Below are positions 17,398 to 25,137 of a stretch of DNA of 37,203 bases, piece by piece. The notes under the pieces were generated by a model. That model was not told the origin of the DNA, did not search any database, and saw nothing but the letters and a program-made list of their open reading frames with translations. The translations under genes were made by a program, and so were the position numbers. Location: assembly GCA_031081585.1 (NCBI GenBank), contig JAVHLY010000028.1, positions 1-37,203 on the forward strand, given 5' to 3'. The DNA is from Armatimonadota bacterium (GTDB taxonomy: Bacteria; Sysuimicrobiota; Sysuimicrobiia; Sysuimicrobiales; Humicultoraceae). Numbering within the stretch: the first letter of the stretch is position 1; every line of letters begins with the position of its first letter.

Positions 17398-17900
17398 TGG
17401 ACGTGCTGGAGGGGACCGCCTGGGTCTTCGGCGACCACGTGACGACAGACGACATCTACCCCGGCCGGTATCTCGAACGGCCCCTCGACGAGGCCGGGCG
17501 CTACGCCATGAGCGGACTGGACGAGCACTTCGCCGCGCGGGTGCGCCGCGGCGACTTCGTGGTGGCCGGGGTGAACTTCGGGGCGGGGAGCAGTCGGGAG
17601 GCGGCCGTGGTGGCCCTCCGGGAGGCGGGCGTGTCCGCGGTGATCGCCCGGTCCTTCGGCCGGATCTTCTTCCGAAACGCCATCAACAACGGCCTGCCGG
17701 CGGTCATCGTCCCCGATACCTCGGGGATCCAGGCGGGTGACCGCCTGCGGGTCGACCTCAACGCCCGTCAGGTCACGGTCCTGCGCACCGGGGTGACGCT
17801 TCCCATCGTGAACCTCACGGGGATCTCGCTGGCCATCCTGCGCGCCGGAGGCATTGTCCCGTTCACTGAGGCCCGCCTGGCCGGGAGGCGACGGGCATGA
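17397..17900 (+). CDS. Aconitase-family hydro-lyase, small subunit (LeuD/dimethylmaleate hydratase-like)
   Basis: This is the swivelling-domain subunit of the hydro-lyase, 167 residues, a normal LeuD length for the archaeal-like short type. It begins VFGDHVTTDDIYPGRYL, the conserved D-x-x-x-T-D-x-I-x-P pattern. It continues with FVVAGVNFGAGSSREAAVVALREAG and SFGRIFFRNAINNGLPAV, the substrate-binding Ser/Arg block. Most relatives read FGCGSSRE(H/Q)A; here Cys is Ala and His/Gln is Ala, so substrate contacts may differ. GTG 17397 overlaps the TAG of the large subunit by one base, implying coupled translation of the two subunits. The stop overlaps the lyase ATG (ATGA). Substrate is inferred only from the neighbouring lyase. 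Confidence 0.88.
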   Translation: MDVLEGTAWVFGDHVTTDDIYPGRYLERPLDEAGRYAMSGLDEHFAARVRRGDFVVAGVNFGAGSSREAAVVALREAGVSAVIARSFGRIFFRNAINNGLPAVIVPDTSGIQAGDRLRVDLNARQVTVLRTGVTLPIVNLTGISLAILRAGGIVPFTEARLAGRRRA

Positions 17901-18769
17901 CACCGGCCGCGGGACTCCGGGCCCGCCTGGCGACCGGGCCGATCCTGGTGGCGCCGGGCGCCCCGGACGCGCTTACGGCCCGCATCGTCGAGCGGACGGG
18001 GTTCGAGGCGGTCTACTTCACGGGGGCGGGCTTCGCCTACACCCACCTCGGGGCGCCCGACCTGGGCCTCGTCACTCTGACCGAGACCGCCTGGCGGGTC
18101 GGCACGATCGTCGAGGCCACCGCCCTTCCGGTCATTGTCGACGCCGACGACGGGTATGGGGGGCCGTTCAACGTCAGGCGGACGGTGCGATTGTTGGAGG
18201 CGGCCGGCGCGGCAGCGGTGCAGCTGGAGGACCAGGTGGCGCCCAAGCGATGCGGGCACCTGGCCGGCCAGCGGGTCGTGCCCCCGGACGTCATGGTCGG
18301 CAAGCTCAAGGCGGCGGTGGATGCACGGCGGGACCCGGCCCTGGTCGTGATCGCCCGGACGGACGCGCGCGCCGTGGAGGGGCTGGACGCTGCCCTGGAG
18401 CGGGCGCACCGCTACCGGGAGGCCGGGGCCGACCTGCTCTTCGTGGAGGCCCCGCGCACCCGGGAGGAGCTGGCGCGCATCGCCCGCGAGCTGCCGCCCC
18501 CGGTGATGGCCAACATGGTCGAGGGAGGCCGGACGCCCCTCCTGTCGGCCCCGGAGCTGGACGCCCTCGGATTCCGGCTGGTGATCTTCCCCGGGGCCGC
18601 GGTACGCGCGGCCGCGTTGGTGGTGACGCGCCTGATGGAGCGACTGCGGCAGGACGGCTCGACGGCGGCCATGGTGGACGCCATGCTCTCTTTCGACCAG
18701 CTCAACGCCCTGCTGGACCTCCCGCACTTTCAGGAGCAGGAGCGGCGATACGTGCTCGAGGAGGCCTGA
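17897..18769 (+). CDS. Isocitrate lyase/PEP mutase family C-C lyase (dimethylmalate lyase or methylisocitrate lyase-like)
   Basis: This is a TIM-barrel lyase of 290 residues, the size of PrpB and 2,3-dimethylmalate lyase. It has the Mg-binding VDADDGYGG (Asp82, Asp84, Asp85) and the loop KRCGH (residues 117-121). The loop Cys marks true lyases and is absent from phosphonopyruvate-type members. AVYFTGAGFA at the start and ANMVEGGRTPLLS late in the chain are typical of the 2,3-dimethylmalate lyase/oxaloacetate-hydrolase branch. These enzymes cleave 2-hydroxy-diacids to pyruvate (or glyoxylate) plus a second acid such as propionate or succinate. It overlaps the hydratase small subunit by 4 nt, so hydration followed by cleavage is the likely reaction pair. 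Exact substrate is not assignable. Confidence 0.88.
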   Translation: MTPAAGLRARLATGPILVAPGAPDALTARIVERTGFEAVYFTGAGFAYTHLGAPDLGLVTLTETAWRVGTIVEATALPVIVDADDGYGGPFNVRRTVRLLEAAGAAAVQLEDQVAPKRCGHLAGQRVVPPDVMVGKLKAAVDARRDPALVVIARTDARAVEGLDAALERAHRYREAGADLLFVEAPRTREELARIARELPPPVMANMVEGGRTPLLSAPELDALGFRLVIFPGAAVRAAALVVTRLMERLRQDGSTAAMVDAMLSFDQLNALLDLPHFQEQERRYVLEEA

Positions 18770-18771
18770 GG

Positions 18772-20292
18772 ATGGCACGGTACGATCTCGCGGTCCTGGG
18801 CGGGTCCGTGGTCGTCCCCTACGTGGGAACGGTGCGGGCGGACATCGGGATCCGGGCCGGGCGCATCGCCGCGCTCGCCGAGGAGATCGCATCGGGGGAC
18901 GCCACCGCGGTGGTCGATGCGCGGGGTCGCCTGGTCTTCCCGGGTGCCGTCGACTCCCACTTCCACCTGGGGATCTACCGGGACCTGGCCGAGGATGCGG
19001 CGAGCGAGACGCGGTCGGCGCTCGTCGGTGGCGTCACCACCGTGCTCTCCTACTTCCGCACCGGCCGGCACTACCTCAACCGCAGCGGTCCTTATCGCGA
19101 GATCTTCCCCGAGGTGCTGGCGGCCGTGCGCGGGCGGGCCTACACCGATTACGGTTTCCACATTGCCGTGATGACCGAGGCGCAGCTCGACGAGGTGGCG
19201 TGGCTGGTGGCGGACCAGGGGGTCACGTCCTTCAAGTACTACATGTTCTACAAGGGACTGAACCTCACCGCCGACTCCACCCGGGCCAGCGAGTACACGC
19301 TGGCGGACACCTACGACCTCGGCCACCTCTTCCTGCTCATGGAACGGGTGGCGGCCCAGGCTCACCGGCGCGGCCGGGAGGGGCGGATCTCCCTCAGCCT
19401 GCACTGCGAGCACGCCGAGCTGCTCCGCGTCTTCATCGAGCAGGTGCGCCGGGCCGGGCTGCGGGGCCTGGAGGCCTACCACCGCGCCCGGCCGCCGCTG
19501 TCGGAGCGGCTCTCGCTGGCCGAGGCGGTGCTGCTGGCCGACGCCACCCGGTGCCCTATCAACCTGCTCCACCTGAGCAGCCGTGAGGCGATGGGGGCGG
19601 CCGTCGCAGCCAAGCGGGACTACCCGCACCTGGACATCCGGCTGGAGACCACAGTCCACCACCTGGCCCTGACCTACGATTCGGCCGGGGGGATCCGGGG
19701 GAAGGTGAACCCGCCCATCCGCACCGAGGAGGACCGGCAGGCGCTCTGGGAGGCTGTGGTCCGCGGGGAGGTGGACACGGTGGTGAGCGACCACGCCTGC
19801 TGCTTCGAGGAGGAGAAGGGAGAGGATCTCTGGCGGGCCCTGCCAGGCTTCGGCGGAACGGCGCTCCTCTACCCCTACCTGATCTCGGAGGGGTTCCACC
19901 GGCGCGGGGTACCCGCTGCGAGGATCGCAGAACTGGCCAGTGCCAACTCCGCCCGCGCCTTCGGCCTCTACCCCCGGAAGGGCACCATCGCCCCGGGGGC
20001 GGACGCGGACCTGACCATCGTCGACCCGGAGTGGGAGCAGGAGGTCCACCCCGAGCTCCTGCTCTCCGCGCAGGACTTCACCCCGTTTGCCGGCGCGCGG
20101 CTGCGGGGCTGGCCCACCCACACCGTCCGGGGAGGGCAGGTGGTCTTCGCGCATGGCGAGGTGGTGGGGGAGCCCACGGGCCGGTACCTCCACCGCCCGC
20201 TGCGAGTGGAGGCGCCCGCGGGGGAGGGCGGGGGCGGCACGGCGGGCGGTCGGTTGAGCACCGGGGCAGGGACCCAAGGAGGGATGGGATGA
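18772..20292 (+). CDS. Cyclic amidohydrolase (dihydropyrimidinase/hydantoinase family)
   Basis: This binuclear metal amidohydrolase of 506 residues opens cyclic amides such as hydantoins, dihydropyrimidines or allantoin-like rings. All metal ligands are present: His63 and His65 (DSHFHLG), Lys155 in TSFKYYMFYKG (the lysine carbamylated in this family), His211 (LHCEH), His267 (LLHLSS) and Asp340 (VVSDHAC). The C-terminal composite domain with FGLYPRKGTIAPGADADLTIVDP is normal. The last 30 residues are Gly-rich and probably disordered. ATG 18772 is preceded by GAGG and lies 2 nt after the lyase stop. AAGGAGGG near the end serves the next gene, whose ATG overlaps the stop. The substrate is not fixed by sequence; a Mo hydroxylase further down the cluster suggests an oxidised N-heterocycle. 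Confidence 0.9.
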   Translation: MARYDLAVLGGSVVVPYVGTVRADIGIRAGRIAALAEEIASGDATAVVDARGRLVFPGAVDSHFHLGIYRDLAEDAASETRSALVGGVTTVLSYFRTGRHYLNRSGPYREIFPEVLAAVRGRAYTDYGFHIAVMTEAQLDEVAWLVADQGVTSFKYYMFYKGLNLTADSTRASEYTLADTYDLGHLFLLMERVAAQAHRRGREGRISLSLHCEHAELLRVFIEQVRRAGLRGLEAYHRARPPLSERLSLAEAVLLADATRCPINLLHLSSREAMGAAVAAKRDYPHLDIRLETTVHHLALTYDSAGGIRGKVNPPIRTEEDRQALWEAVVRGEVDTVVSDHACCFEEEKGEDLWRALPGFGGTALLYPYLISEGFHRRGVPAARIAELASANSARAFGLYPRKGTIAPGADADLTIVDPEWEQEVHPELLLSAQDFTPFAGARLRGWPTHTVRGGQVVFAHGEVVGEPTGRYLHRPLRVEAPAGEGGGGTAGGRLSTGAGTQGGMG

Positions 20293-21860
20293 AGGCGAAC
20301 CGAGGACTGGCACACCTGATGGGCGGTCTCGTGACCGTTGCCGCGCTGGTCGCGACCGTCTGGCAGCCGGCGGGGAGCGCTCCGGCCGCGGCGCCGCGTC
20401 GGGGAGGCACGCTGAACGCCACGTTCAGCTCAGACCCGGCGCACCTCGACCCGCACCGGGGGACCACGGCCCAGAACTTCGTCCCCCTGGTCTACAACGG
20501 CCTCGTCCGCTTCAAGACGGGGCCCGGCGTCCAGCCGGACCAGTTCATCATCGAGCCCGACCTGGCGGAGCGCTGGGAGCAGCCGTCCCCCACCACCTAC
20601 GTCTTCCGCCTGCGCCGGGGCGTCCGCTTCCACGACAAGCCCCCCGTGAACGGCCGGGAGCTGACCAGCGACGACGTGGTCTGGAGCCTGGAGCGCATGC
20701 TGGCCGAGGACCCGGAGAACATCAAGCGCGACCTCTTCTCCGTCATCCAGCGGTACGAGGCGGTGGACCGGTACACGGTGCGCGTCACCCTGCGGGAGCC
20801 CTTCGCGCCGTTCCTCCACAACCTGGCCACGGTGTTCGCCTCCATCGTCCCGCGGGCCGACGTGGACTACAAGCGTGTGGCCATCGGGACCGGACCGTTC
20901 ATGCTGGACAGCTTCCAGCGCGGCGTGCGGTACGTCTACAAACGGCACCCCGCCTACTTCGAGCGTGGCCAGCCCTATCTGGACGAGATTGTGATCCACA
21001 TCTTCCGCGATTTCGCCACGCGGGCGGCGGCGCTGCGGGCAGGGCGCATCGACGTCGTGGACCTGCTCCCCTGGGGCCAGGCCCAGCCCATCATCCGTGA
21101 GGGACAGCTGCGGTGGGAGAAGTACCAGGGGATCTTCAGCGTCCACGCGCGCCTGAACGTCGACCGCCCGCCGCTCAATCACGAGAAGGCCCGGCAGGCG
21201 ATGTCGCTGGCGCTCAACCGCCAGGCCATCGCCATCGCGTTGGGCGGCGGGGAGGGCGCGGTGAACGGGCCGGTACCGGCTGGGCTGGGCGTCTGGGCGG
21301 TGGACTGGCGGCGCCTGCCCTTCTTCCAGCGGGATGTGGCCAAGGCCCGTCAGTTGCTGCGGGAGGCGGGGTTCCCCGACGGCGTAACGGTGGAGGCCGT
21401 CGGCGGCGTGAGCCCCGATAACCGGCGCATCATGCTGGAGGCCATGAAGGCCCAGCTCGCCCAGGCGGGGATTACCCTCAACTTCCGGCTGATCGACACC
21501 GCGCAGGTGCAGCGTGTCCGCTTCCAGAAGGACTTCATGATCCTGGCCGACAACTTCACGCTGGCCAGCGACCCGGACAGCTACCTCTACGTGGAGTACC
21601 ACTCCACCTCTAGCGGCAACGTCGGGAACTACCGGGATCCGTCCATTGACCGGCTGCTCGAGGCCCAGCGGCGCGAGCTGGACCAGGCCAGGCGCCTCCC
21701 GCTGGTGCACGAGGCGCAGGTGCGCATCGCCCGAAAGGCCTGGATCCTCACTACCGGCGACCCGATCTACGTCAGCCTCTGGTGGCCCTATGTCCAGGGC
21801 TGGAGGCACCACCACATCAACCAGTACCTGCCGCTCAAGAACGTGTGGCTGGACCGGTAA
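20289..21860 (+). CDS. Peptide/nickel-type ABC transporter substrate-binding protein (SBP family 5)
   Basis: This extracytoplasmic binding protein of the oligopeptide/dipeptide class has 523 residues. A Sec signal peptide (GLVTVAALVATVWQPAGSAPA) is followed by GGTLNATFSSDPAHLDPHRGTT, the standard entry of the family. EPDLAERWEQPSPTTYVFRLRRGVRFHDK and LTSDDVVWSLERM are signature segments. No lipobox Cys is seen, so it may be a free or N-terminally anchored protein. ATG 20289 follows AAGGAGGG and overlaps the amidohydrolase stop by 4 nt. The two permease genes follow. Family members carry peptides, nickel, opines or sugar conjugates; context suggests the cluster's own N-containing substrate. 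Confidence 0.93.
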   Translation: MKANRGLAHLMGGLVTVAALVATVWQPAGSAPAAAPRRGGTLNATFSSDPAHLDPHRGTTAQNFVPLVYNGLVRFKTGPGVQPDQFIIEPDLAERWEQPSPTTYVFRLRRGVRFHDKPPVNGRELTSDDVVWSLERMLAEDPENIKRDLFSVIQRYEAVDRYTVRVTLREPFAPFLHNLATVFASIVPRADVDYKRVAIGTGPFMLDSFQRGVRYVYKRHPAYFERGQPYLDEIVIHIFRDFATRAAALRAGRIDVVDLLPWGQAQPIIREGQLRWEKYQGIFSVHARLNVDRPPLNHEKARQAMSLALNRQAIAIALGGGEGAVNGPVPAGLGVWAVDWRRLPFFQRDVAKARQLLREAGFPDGVTVEAVGGVSPDNRRIMLEAMKAQLAQAGITLNFRLIDTAQVQRVRFQKDFMILADNFTLASDPDSYLYVEYHSTSSGNVGNYRDPSIDRLLEAQRRELDQARRLPLVHEAQVRIARKAWILTTGDPIYVSLWWPYVQGWRHHHINQYLPLKNVWLDR

Positions 21861-21869
21861 AAACGGGCG

Positions 21870-22814
21870 GTGCGGCACTACCTGCTTAGGCGGGCGATCC
21901 TGGCCGTGGCGGCGCTGTGGGGACTCTCCCTGCTCGCCTTCGGGCTGATTCGGATCGTTCCCGGGGACGTCCTCATGGCGCGCCTGGAGGAATCCGGAAC
22001 CGTCACCGACCTGGCGGCGGCCCGGGCGGCGCTCGGGCTGGACCGTCCGTTCCTGGTCCAGTACGCGGCCTGGGTGAGCGGTGTGCTGCGGGGTGACCTG
22101 GGGGTCTCGTTCTGGTCGGGACGACCGGTGCGTCACGACCTGCTGGCGGCCCTGCCCGTGAGCGTGGAGCTGGCGGTGCTGGCCATGACGCTCTCGGTGG
22201 TCATCGGGCTGCCGCTGGGTGTGGCGGCGGCGGCCCGCCGCGGCGGCCCGCTGGACTATGCCGCCCGCCTCTTCAGCTTCGGTGGGCTCAGCGTCACCCA
22301 CTTCTGGATCGCCACGCTGGTGCTGCTCTACGGCTCGATCTGGCTCCGCTGGGTGCCTCCGCTGGGGTACGTCCCCCTGCACACGTCACCGGCGCAGAAC
22401 CTGGAGCAGTTCCTGATCCCGGCGGCCATTCTGGGCGTCCACCTCTCCGCCCGCAGCCTGCGGATGGTGCGCTCGTCCCTCCTGGAGGTCCTGCAGGACG
22501 ACTACGTGCGCACGGCCTGGGCCAAAGGGCTGGCTCCCAGGCGAGTCCTGTGGGCCCACGCCGTCCGCAACGCGCTCATCCCCATCCTGACCGTGCTGGG
22601 GAGCCAGTTCGTCTACCTGCTCAGCGGCGCGGTGATCATCGAGGACATCTTTGCCCTCAGCGGGGTCGGCCGGTACGTGGTGGACGCCATCACCCACCGG
22701 GACTACCCGGCGGTCCAGGCGGCGGTCCTCTTCACGGGCCTGGTTGTCGTGCTGGTGAACCTGCTCGTCGACCTGGCGTACGCCTGGATCGATCCCCGCA
22801 TCCGGTACGCCTGA
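21870..22814 (+). CDS. Dpp/Opp-type ABC transporter permease, first subunit
   Basis: This is an integral inner-membrane permease, 314 residues, of the DppB type. It starts VRHYLLRRAILAVAALWGLSLLAFGLIRIVPGD, the characteristic first membrane helix and loop with the 'PGD' motif, and has about six hydrophobic segments. The ATPase-coupling EAA loop is DDYVRTAWAKGLAPRRVLWAHAVRNALIP. GTG 21870 lies 9 nt after the binding-protein stop; no better start is visible. It forms a heterodimer with the next gene's product. No DppD/DppF ATPase genes occur in the window. Confidence 0.93.
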   Translation: MRHYLLRRAILAVAALWGLSLLAFGLIRIVPGDVLMARLEESGTVTDLAAARAALGLDRPFLVQYAAWVSGVLRGDLGVSFWSGRPVRHDLLAALPVSVELAVLAMTLSVVIGLPLGVAAAARRGGPLDYAARLFSFGGLSVTHFWIATLVLLYGSIWLRWVPPLGYVPLHTSPAQNLEQFLIPAAILGVHLSARSLRMVRSSLLEVLQDDYVRTAWAKGLAPRRVLWAHAVRNALIPILTVLGSQFVYLLSGAVIIEDIFALSGVGRYVVDAITHRDYPAVQAAVLFTGLVVVLVNLLVDLAYAWIDPRIRYA

Positions 22815-23732
22815 ATGGGCGGCGTGCTCTCCTCTCGTCGTGGGGTGCTCCTGCCGGCTCTGGGACCGAGGCGCCGGGCGGGACCATGGGGGGGCATGCT
22901 GCGACGGCTCCTCCGTTGGCACCCCGGCGGCGTGCTGGCGGCGGCCGTGCTGGCGGGGCTGCTCGTCGCCTCCCTCGGTGCGCCCTGGCTGGCCCCGCAC
23001 GACCCCTACGCGCAAGATTACAATGCCCTGATGCGTCCTCCCGGCACCCACTACCCCCTGGGGACCGACTACCTGGGACGCGATGTCCTCTCCCGCACGC
23101 TGTACGGCGGCCGGACCTCGCTGCTGATCAGCCTGGCCTCGATCGGCGTGGGCACGGTGGCAGGCACGGCCGTGGGCCTGCTCTCCGGCTACTACGGCGG
23201 CTGGCTGGATGGCGCGGTGCAGCGCGTGGTGGACGTGCTGATGGCGTTGCCGGCCATCATCCTGGCGCTGGCCCTCATGGCGGTGCTGGGCCCGCGCCTG
23301 GAGAACGTGGTCCTGGCCATCGCCATCGTCGTCCTGCCGGGGCTGGCGCGCGTCGTGCGCGGGGTGGTCCTCCAGCTGCGCGAGTTCCAGTTCGTCGAGG
23401 CGGCCCGGGCGCTGGGAGCCTCCGACGCCCGCCTCCTCTTGCGCCACCTCCTGCCCAACGCCGTGGCGCCGGTCATCGTGCTGGCCACCAACGCCCTGTC
23501 GGCGGCCATCCTCATCGAAGCGTCCCTCTCGTTCCTGGGGCTGGGCACCCAGCCGCCCGTCCCCTCCTGGGGGAACATGCTGAGCGAGGAAGCGCGACGG
23601 TACTTCGAGCAGGCCCCTTGGATGGCGTTGCCCCCAGGGGTCGCCCTCAGCCTGGCGGTCCTGGCCGTGAACTTCCTGGGCGACGCGCTGCGCGACGCCC
23701 TCGACCCGCGGCTGCGGAGGAGCGGGGCATGA
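22815..23732 (+). CDS. Dpp/Opp-type ABC transporter permease, second subunit
   Basis: This is the DppC-type partner permease, 305 residues. After a basic N-terminus (residues 1-30) come the first membrane helix and the periplasmic signature APHDPYAQDYNALMRPPGTHYPLGTDYLGRDVLSR, found in nearly all DppC/OppC proteins. The EAA loop is QFVEAARALGASDARLLLRHLLPNAVAP, and the C-terminus has SLSFLGLGTQPPVPSWGNML. ATG 22815 starts on the base after the previous stop; ATG 22896 (MLRRLLRW) is an alternative that would remove the Arg/Gly-rich leader. Its stop overlaps the M20 gene ATG by 4 nt. Confidence 0.93.
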   Translation: MGGVLSSRRGVLLPALGPRRRAGPWGGMLRRLLRWHPGGVLAAAVLAGLLVASLGAPWLAPHDPYAQDYNALMRPPGTHYPLGTDYLGRDVLSRTLYGGRTSLLISLASIGVGTVAGTAVGLLSGYYGGWLDGAVQRVVDVLMALPAIILALALMAVLGPRLENVVLAIAIVVLPGLARVVRGVVLQLREFQFVEAARALGASDARLLLRHLLPNAVAPVIVLATNALSAAILIEASLSFLGLGTQPPVPSWGNMLSEEARRYFEQAPWMALPPGVALSLAVLAVNFLGDALRDALDPRLRRSGA

Positions 23733-25135
23733 GCCTCCCCGTCGCCCGGGCGGCCCTCGCCGCGGCGGAGGAACGCCACCGCGGGCGCTTCGCCGACCAC
23801 GTGGCGGAGCTGGCCGCGTTCTGCCGGATCCCCTCGGTCGGCGGCGACGACGCCGCCATGGGCCAGGCTGTGGCGTGGCTCGAGGCGGCCATGCGGCGCA
23901 GCGGCATCGAGGTCGAAGTCTGGCCGGGCGAAGGCAACCACCCCTACCTGGTGGGCATGGCCCGCGGCGCCGCTGCGCGGACCCTGCTCTTCTTCAACCA
24001 CTACGACATCGCCACCTACACCAACCCGATCGAGCGGCGGCCAGGGGACCGGGACCCCTTCTCGGGCGCCGTGGAGGGGGAGCGCCTCTACGCCCGCGGG
24101 GTGGCCGACGACAAGGCCACGCTCCTCTCCCGCATCCACGCGGTGCGCCTCTGGCACGAGGCGAATGGGACGCTGCCGGTGACCGTGAAGTTCCTGCTGG
24201 AGGGCAAGCGCGGGTTAGCCACCGACGGGCTTGGGCGCTTCCTCGCCCGGGCCTTCCCCCGGGTCGCGGCCGACGCCTGCTGCTGGGAGGCGGGGGCCAA
24301 GGACGAGGCGGACCGCCCGGTGATCACCCTCGGCCACAAGGGGCAGCTCTACGTCGAGTTGCGGTGCCGCACCGCCAACGGCGACTACCCCTCCCGCCTA
24401 ACCGCCCTCCCCAACAGCGCGTGGCGGCTGGTATGGGCGCTCGCCTCGCTCAAGGATCCGGACGAACGTGTCCGCCTGCCGGGCTTCTACGACCGGGTCC
24501 GGCGGCCCGGCCCTGCCGAGGAGGAGTGGTGCTACCGGCACCTCCCCGCCGACGTCTCCGGCTTGCGGGCGAGCACCGGGGTCAGGGCGTTCGTCGCCGG
24601 GCTGGACGGCCAGCGCGTCATGCGGTTCACCTACACCGAGCCGACGGTAGGGCTCTGCGGGCTGGCGGCGGGGGAGGCCGGCCCGGCCCACCGGCTCGTC
24701 ATCCCCGGCGAGAGCCGCGCCCACGTCGAGTTCCGCCTGGTGCCGGATCAGGATCCCGAGGAGGTGCTCACCAGCCTGCGGGCCCACCTGGACCAGGGAG
24801 GCTTTCCCGACATCACCCTCGAGGTGCGCAGCATGCTCCCGCCCTACACCACCGACCCTGACGGCCCGCTCCCGCGGCTGGTTGGGGAGGCTGCCGAAGA
24901 GGTCTATGGCCGGCGTCCGGTGTTGGTCCCCTTCGCCACCGGCATCGGCCACCGCTACCTCTTCCGGCGCTACAGCTCCATGCCGATCGTGGGGTTCGCG
25001 GTAGGGTACGCCGGCTCGGCGCTGGAGACCAACGACGAGCACATCCGCCTGCGGGACTACGACGAGGGGATCCGCCACGTCCTGGCGATCCTGGCGCGGG
25101 CACCGACGCTCCCCGCGGTCGGGGGGGAGGGGTAG
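23729..25135 (+). CDS. M20-fold metallohydrolase-like protein A, altered active site
   Basis: This 468-residue protein is closest to the M20 dipeptidase branch (PepV/carnosinase-like). The first metal motifs are kept: FNHYDIATYT (His91, Asp93) and ARGVADDKA (Asp127). The dipeptidase-typical NVKFLxEGEEExGS block is instead VKFLLEGKRG (158-162), so the catalytic-base and metal-ligand glutamates are replaced by Lys/Arg/Gly. The substrate-lid 'DLHSG' is DYPSR. The C-terminal 'HSPNEH' is ETNDEH (Glu433 for the metal His). WEAGAKDE occupies the position of the usual Asp ligand. VIPGESRAHVEFRLVPDQDP and PGFYD are normal. The protein is full length and conserved with its neighbour, so this looks like a distinct subfamily, not decay. 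It may have another metal set, another reaction or a non-catalytic role. Confidence 0.85.
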   Translation: MSLPVARAALAAAEERHRGRFADHVAELAAFCRIPSVGGDDAAMGQAVAWLEAAMRRSGIEVEVWPGEGNHPYLVGMARGAAARTLLFFNHYDIATYTNPIERRPGDRDPFSGAVEGERLYARGVADDKATLLSRIHAVRLWHEANGTLPVTVKFLLEGKRGLATDGLGRFLARAFPRVAADACCWEAGAKDEADRPVITLGHKGQLYVELRCRTANGDYPSRLTALPNSAWRLVWALASLKDPDERVRLPGFYDRVRRPGPAEEEWCYRHLPADVSGLRASTGVRAFVAGLDGQRVMRFTYTEPTVGLCGLAAGEAGPAHRLVIPGESRAHVEFRLVPDQDPEEVLTSLRAHLDQGGFPDITLEVRSMLPPYTTDPDGPLPRLVGEAAEEVYGRRPVLVPFATGIGHRYLFRRYSSMPIVGFAVGYAGSALETNDEHIRLRDYDEGIRHVLAILARAPTLPAVGGEG

Positions 25136-25137
25136 GT

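Noticed and set aside
16156-17900. Leucine biosynthesis leuCD
   Set aside because: No leuA or leuB nearby, altered substrate motifs, and tight coupling to an isocitrate-lyase-family gene and a catabolic cluster.
20430-22382. Long minus-strand open frame (650 codons)
   Set aside because: It lies antisense to the binding protein and first permease gene, which have clear family motifs; its translation is Arg/Gly/His-rich without any domain. Such shadow frames are common at this GC content.
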